Below, one piece after another: positions 5,441 to 6,148 of a DNA stretch of 6,148 nucleotides (its first letter is position 1; every line of letters begins with the position of its first letter). Source of the stretch: Sutterella sp. UBA1442. GTDB lineage: Bacteria > Pseudomonadota > Gammaproteobacteria > Burkholderiales > Burkholderiaceae_F. The notes beneath the pieces were generated by a model. The model was not told the DNA's origin. It saw nothing but the letters and a program-made list of their open reading frames with translations, and made no database searches. Both the position numbers and the translations under genes were made by a program. The stretch spans positions 12,391 to 18,538 of the forward strand of contig DCTK01000093.1 of assembly GCA_002329575.1 (NCBI GenBank). Reading direction: 5' to 3'.

Positions 5441-6148
5441 ATGTTCACAAAACAAAAATTAACTCCCTATCTGTTTCCCGTTATTAAACAAGCTTTGCCA
5501 ATTGTGCTGTGCTTAGCTTCTGCACAAACCATGGCCGGGGCCGCTCCCGAACGCTTTGATTCCTATTATGGTGATGAAACGCAAAGCTTTAACGAACAAA
5601 GTGCGTTTCATCACTCGAATAACATTCAAAGCGCCATTGACCGAGTAAAAGACGCTACTCGCAACGCTAGTCGCAGTGGTCAAGGACTTCGTAGCTATTC
5701 TGTCTCAGCAGATGGGCCGAATCGTGTCGCTGTAGCCGATCGAAAAATTGTCAATGCAATTTACGATCAAACATTGCTTGAAGTACAAACAGATGAAATC
5801 ACGGGACAAATCTTTGTTTTCCCGAGAACTAAGGCTCCTGTTGCACTTTTCTTAACGACTGACCGCAACGAAACACACTCATTAACCCTTGTGCCCGATG
5901 CCCGCATGAGCCAAGAAATTATCTTGGGTTCCCGAAGCATCAAAGAGCCTGAATCGTATAAGCGTCCTAGCACCAGCCTTCCGGTTGAGAATGCGTCAGA
6001 CATCGACACAACGCTCAAAAACCTCATCGTTGCACTGGCTCGCAATGAATTACCCGTTTCAATGACCGCAACAAATCGTTGTGGAGATAACTGTCTTCGT
6101 CGCTTCATTGGTGAAGAAATCTCAGGCGAAGTACTTGTCTATAAAAAT
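5441..6148 (+). CDS. traK: TraK, secretin-like outer-membrane core component, 3'-truncated by the window
   Basis: The frame is open from the ATG at 5441 to the window edge, giving 236 residues without a stop. A long-n-region signal peptide ends near A32 (AQTMA|G) or two to three residues later, so the protein is exported. The core at about 98-162 (VADRKIVNAIYDQTLLEV, TGQIFVFPRTKAPVALFLTT, HSLTLVPDA) matches the TraK/secretin-type beta pattern. TraK is related to the TrbG/VirB9 class and assembles with TraB and TraV into the outer-membrane core. Between the signal and this core lies a polar stretch of about 50 residues (45-95), rich in Asn, Gln, Ser and Arg. Two cysteines, C214 and C218, could form a disulfide in the periplasm. 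It starts 41 nt after traE with no good ribosome-binding site; no other ATG, GTG or TTG in frame offers a better start. traB is expected next, outside the window. Confidence 0.87.
   Translation, partial: MFTKQKLTPYLFPVIKQALPIVLCLASAQTMAGAAPERFDSYYGDETQSFNEQSAFHHSNNIQSAIDRVKDATRNASRSGQGLRSYSVSADGPNRVAVADRKIVNAIYDQTLLEVQTDEITGQIFVFPRTKAPVALFLTTDRNETHSLTLVPDARMSQEIILGSRSIKEPESYKRPSTSLPVENASDIDTTLKNLIVALARNELPVSMTATNRCGDNCLRRFIGEEISGEVLVYKN

Noticed and set aside
5767..6108. A 113-codon minus-strand open frame opposite traK
   Set aside because: The + strand frame is open to the window edge, begins with a signal peptide and shows the TraK core; the antisense peptide has no recognisable motif.
1..6148. 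Integrase, attachment site, transposon ends, CRISPR array, toxin-antitoxin pair or defence genes
   Set aside because: None is visible; all coding capacity is taken by conjugation genes of known families and the single long gap holds no credible gene.

Overview
The window is a stretch of conjugative DNA-transfer genes, all on the + strand. The proteins look like the MPF-F family of type IV secretion systems (F plasmid, R27, SXT/R391 and IncA/C-type elements). By eye the base composition is moderate, near the mid-40s percent GC. Together with the gene families, this suggests a gammaproteobacterial or betaproteobacterial integrative conjugative element (ICE) or conjugative plasmid. No host marker, integrase or replication gene is present, so neither the species nor the choice between ICE and plasmid can be settled.

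Left block (1-3797), DNA processing and coupling: the 3' part of a TraI-type relaxase gene (MobH-like; its 5' end lies outside the window), then traD, the VirD4-class coupling ATPase, then a small four-helix membrane protein of the DUF4400 type (the position called traJ in SXT/R391). The genes are packed as an operon: traI and traD overlap by 8 bp, and traD and the DUF4400 gene are 8 bp apart. A 10-bp-stem intrinsic terminator at 3818-3867 closes the block.

Middle (3798-4217): about 420 bp without a credible gene. It holds the terminator, two near-identical copies of a TTCACGC(T)TATAC motif, a weak promoter candidate overlapping the second copy, and a 7-bp inverted repeat about 50 bp before the next gene. 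It is most simply read as the control region of the second operon.

Right block (4218-6148), pilus and channel assembly: traA (pilin), traL, traE (VirB8-like) and traK (secretin-like, cut by the right edge). The order traA-L-E-K matches F and R27, whereas SXT/R391 and IncA/C elements place the pilin after traV. The left block, by contrast, has the SXT/IncA/C arrangement of relaxase, TraD and DUF4400.

Together the left block would nick the DNA and deliver it to the channel, and the right block would start building the pilus and outer-membrane core. I found no undescribed system. The points worth checking are the combination of gene orders, the unassigned relaxase tail, the layout of the control region and the weak ribosome-binding sites of traL, traE and traK.
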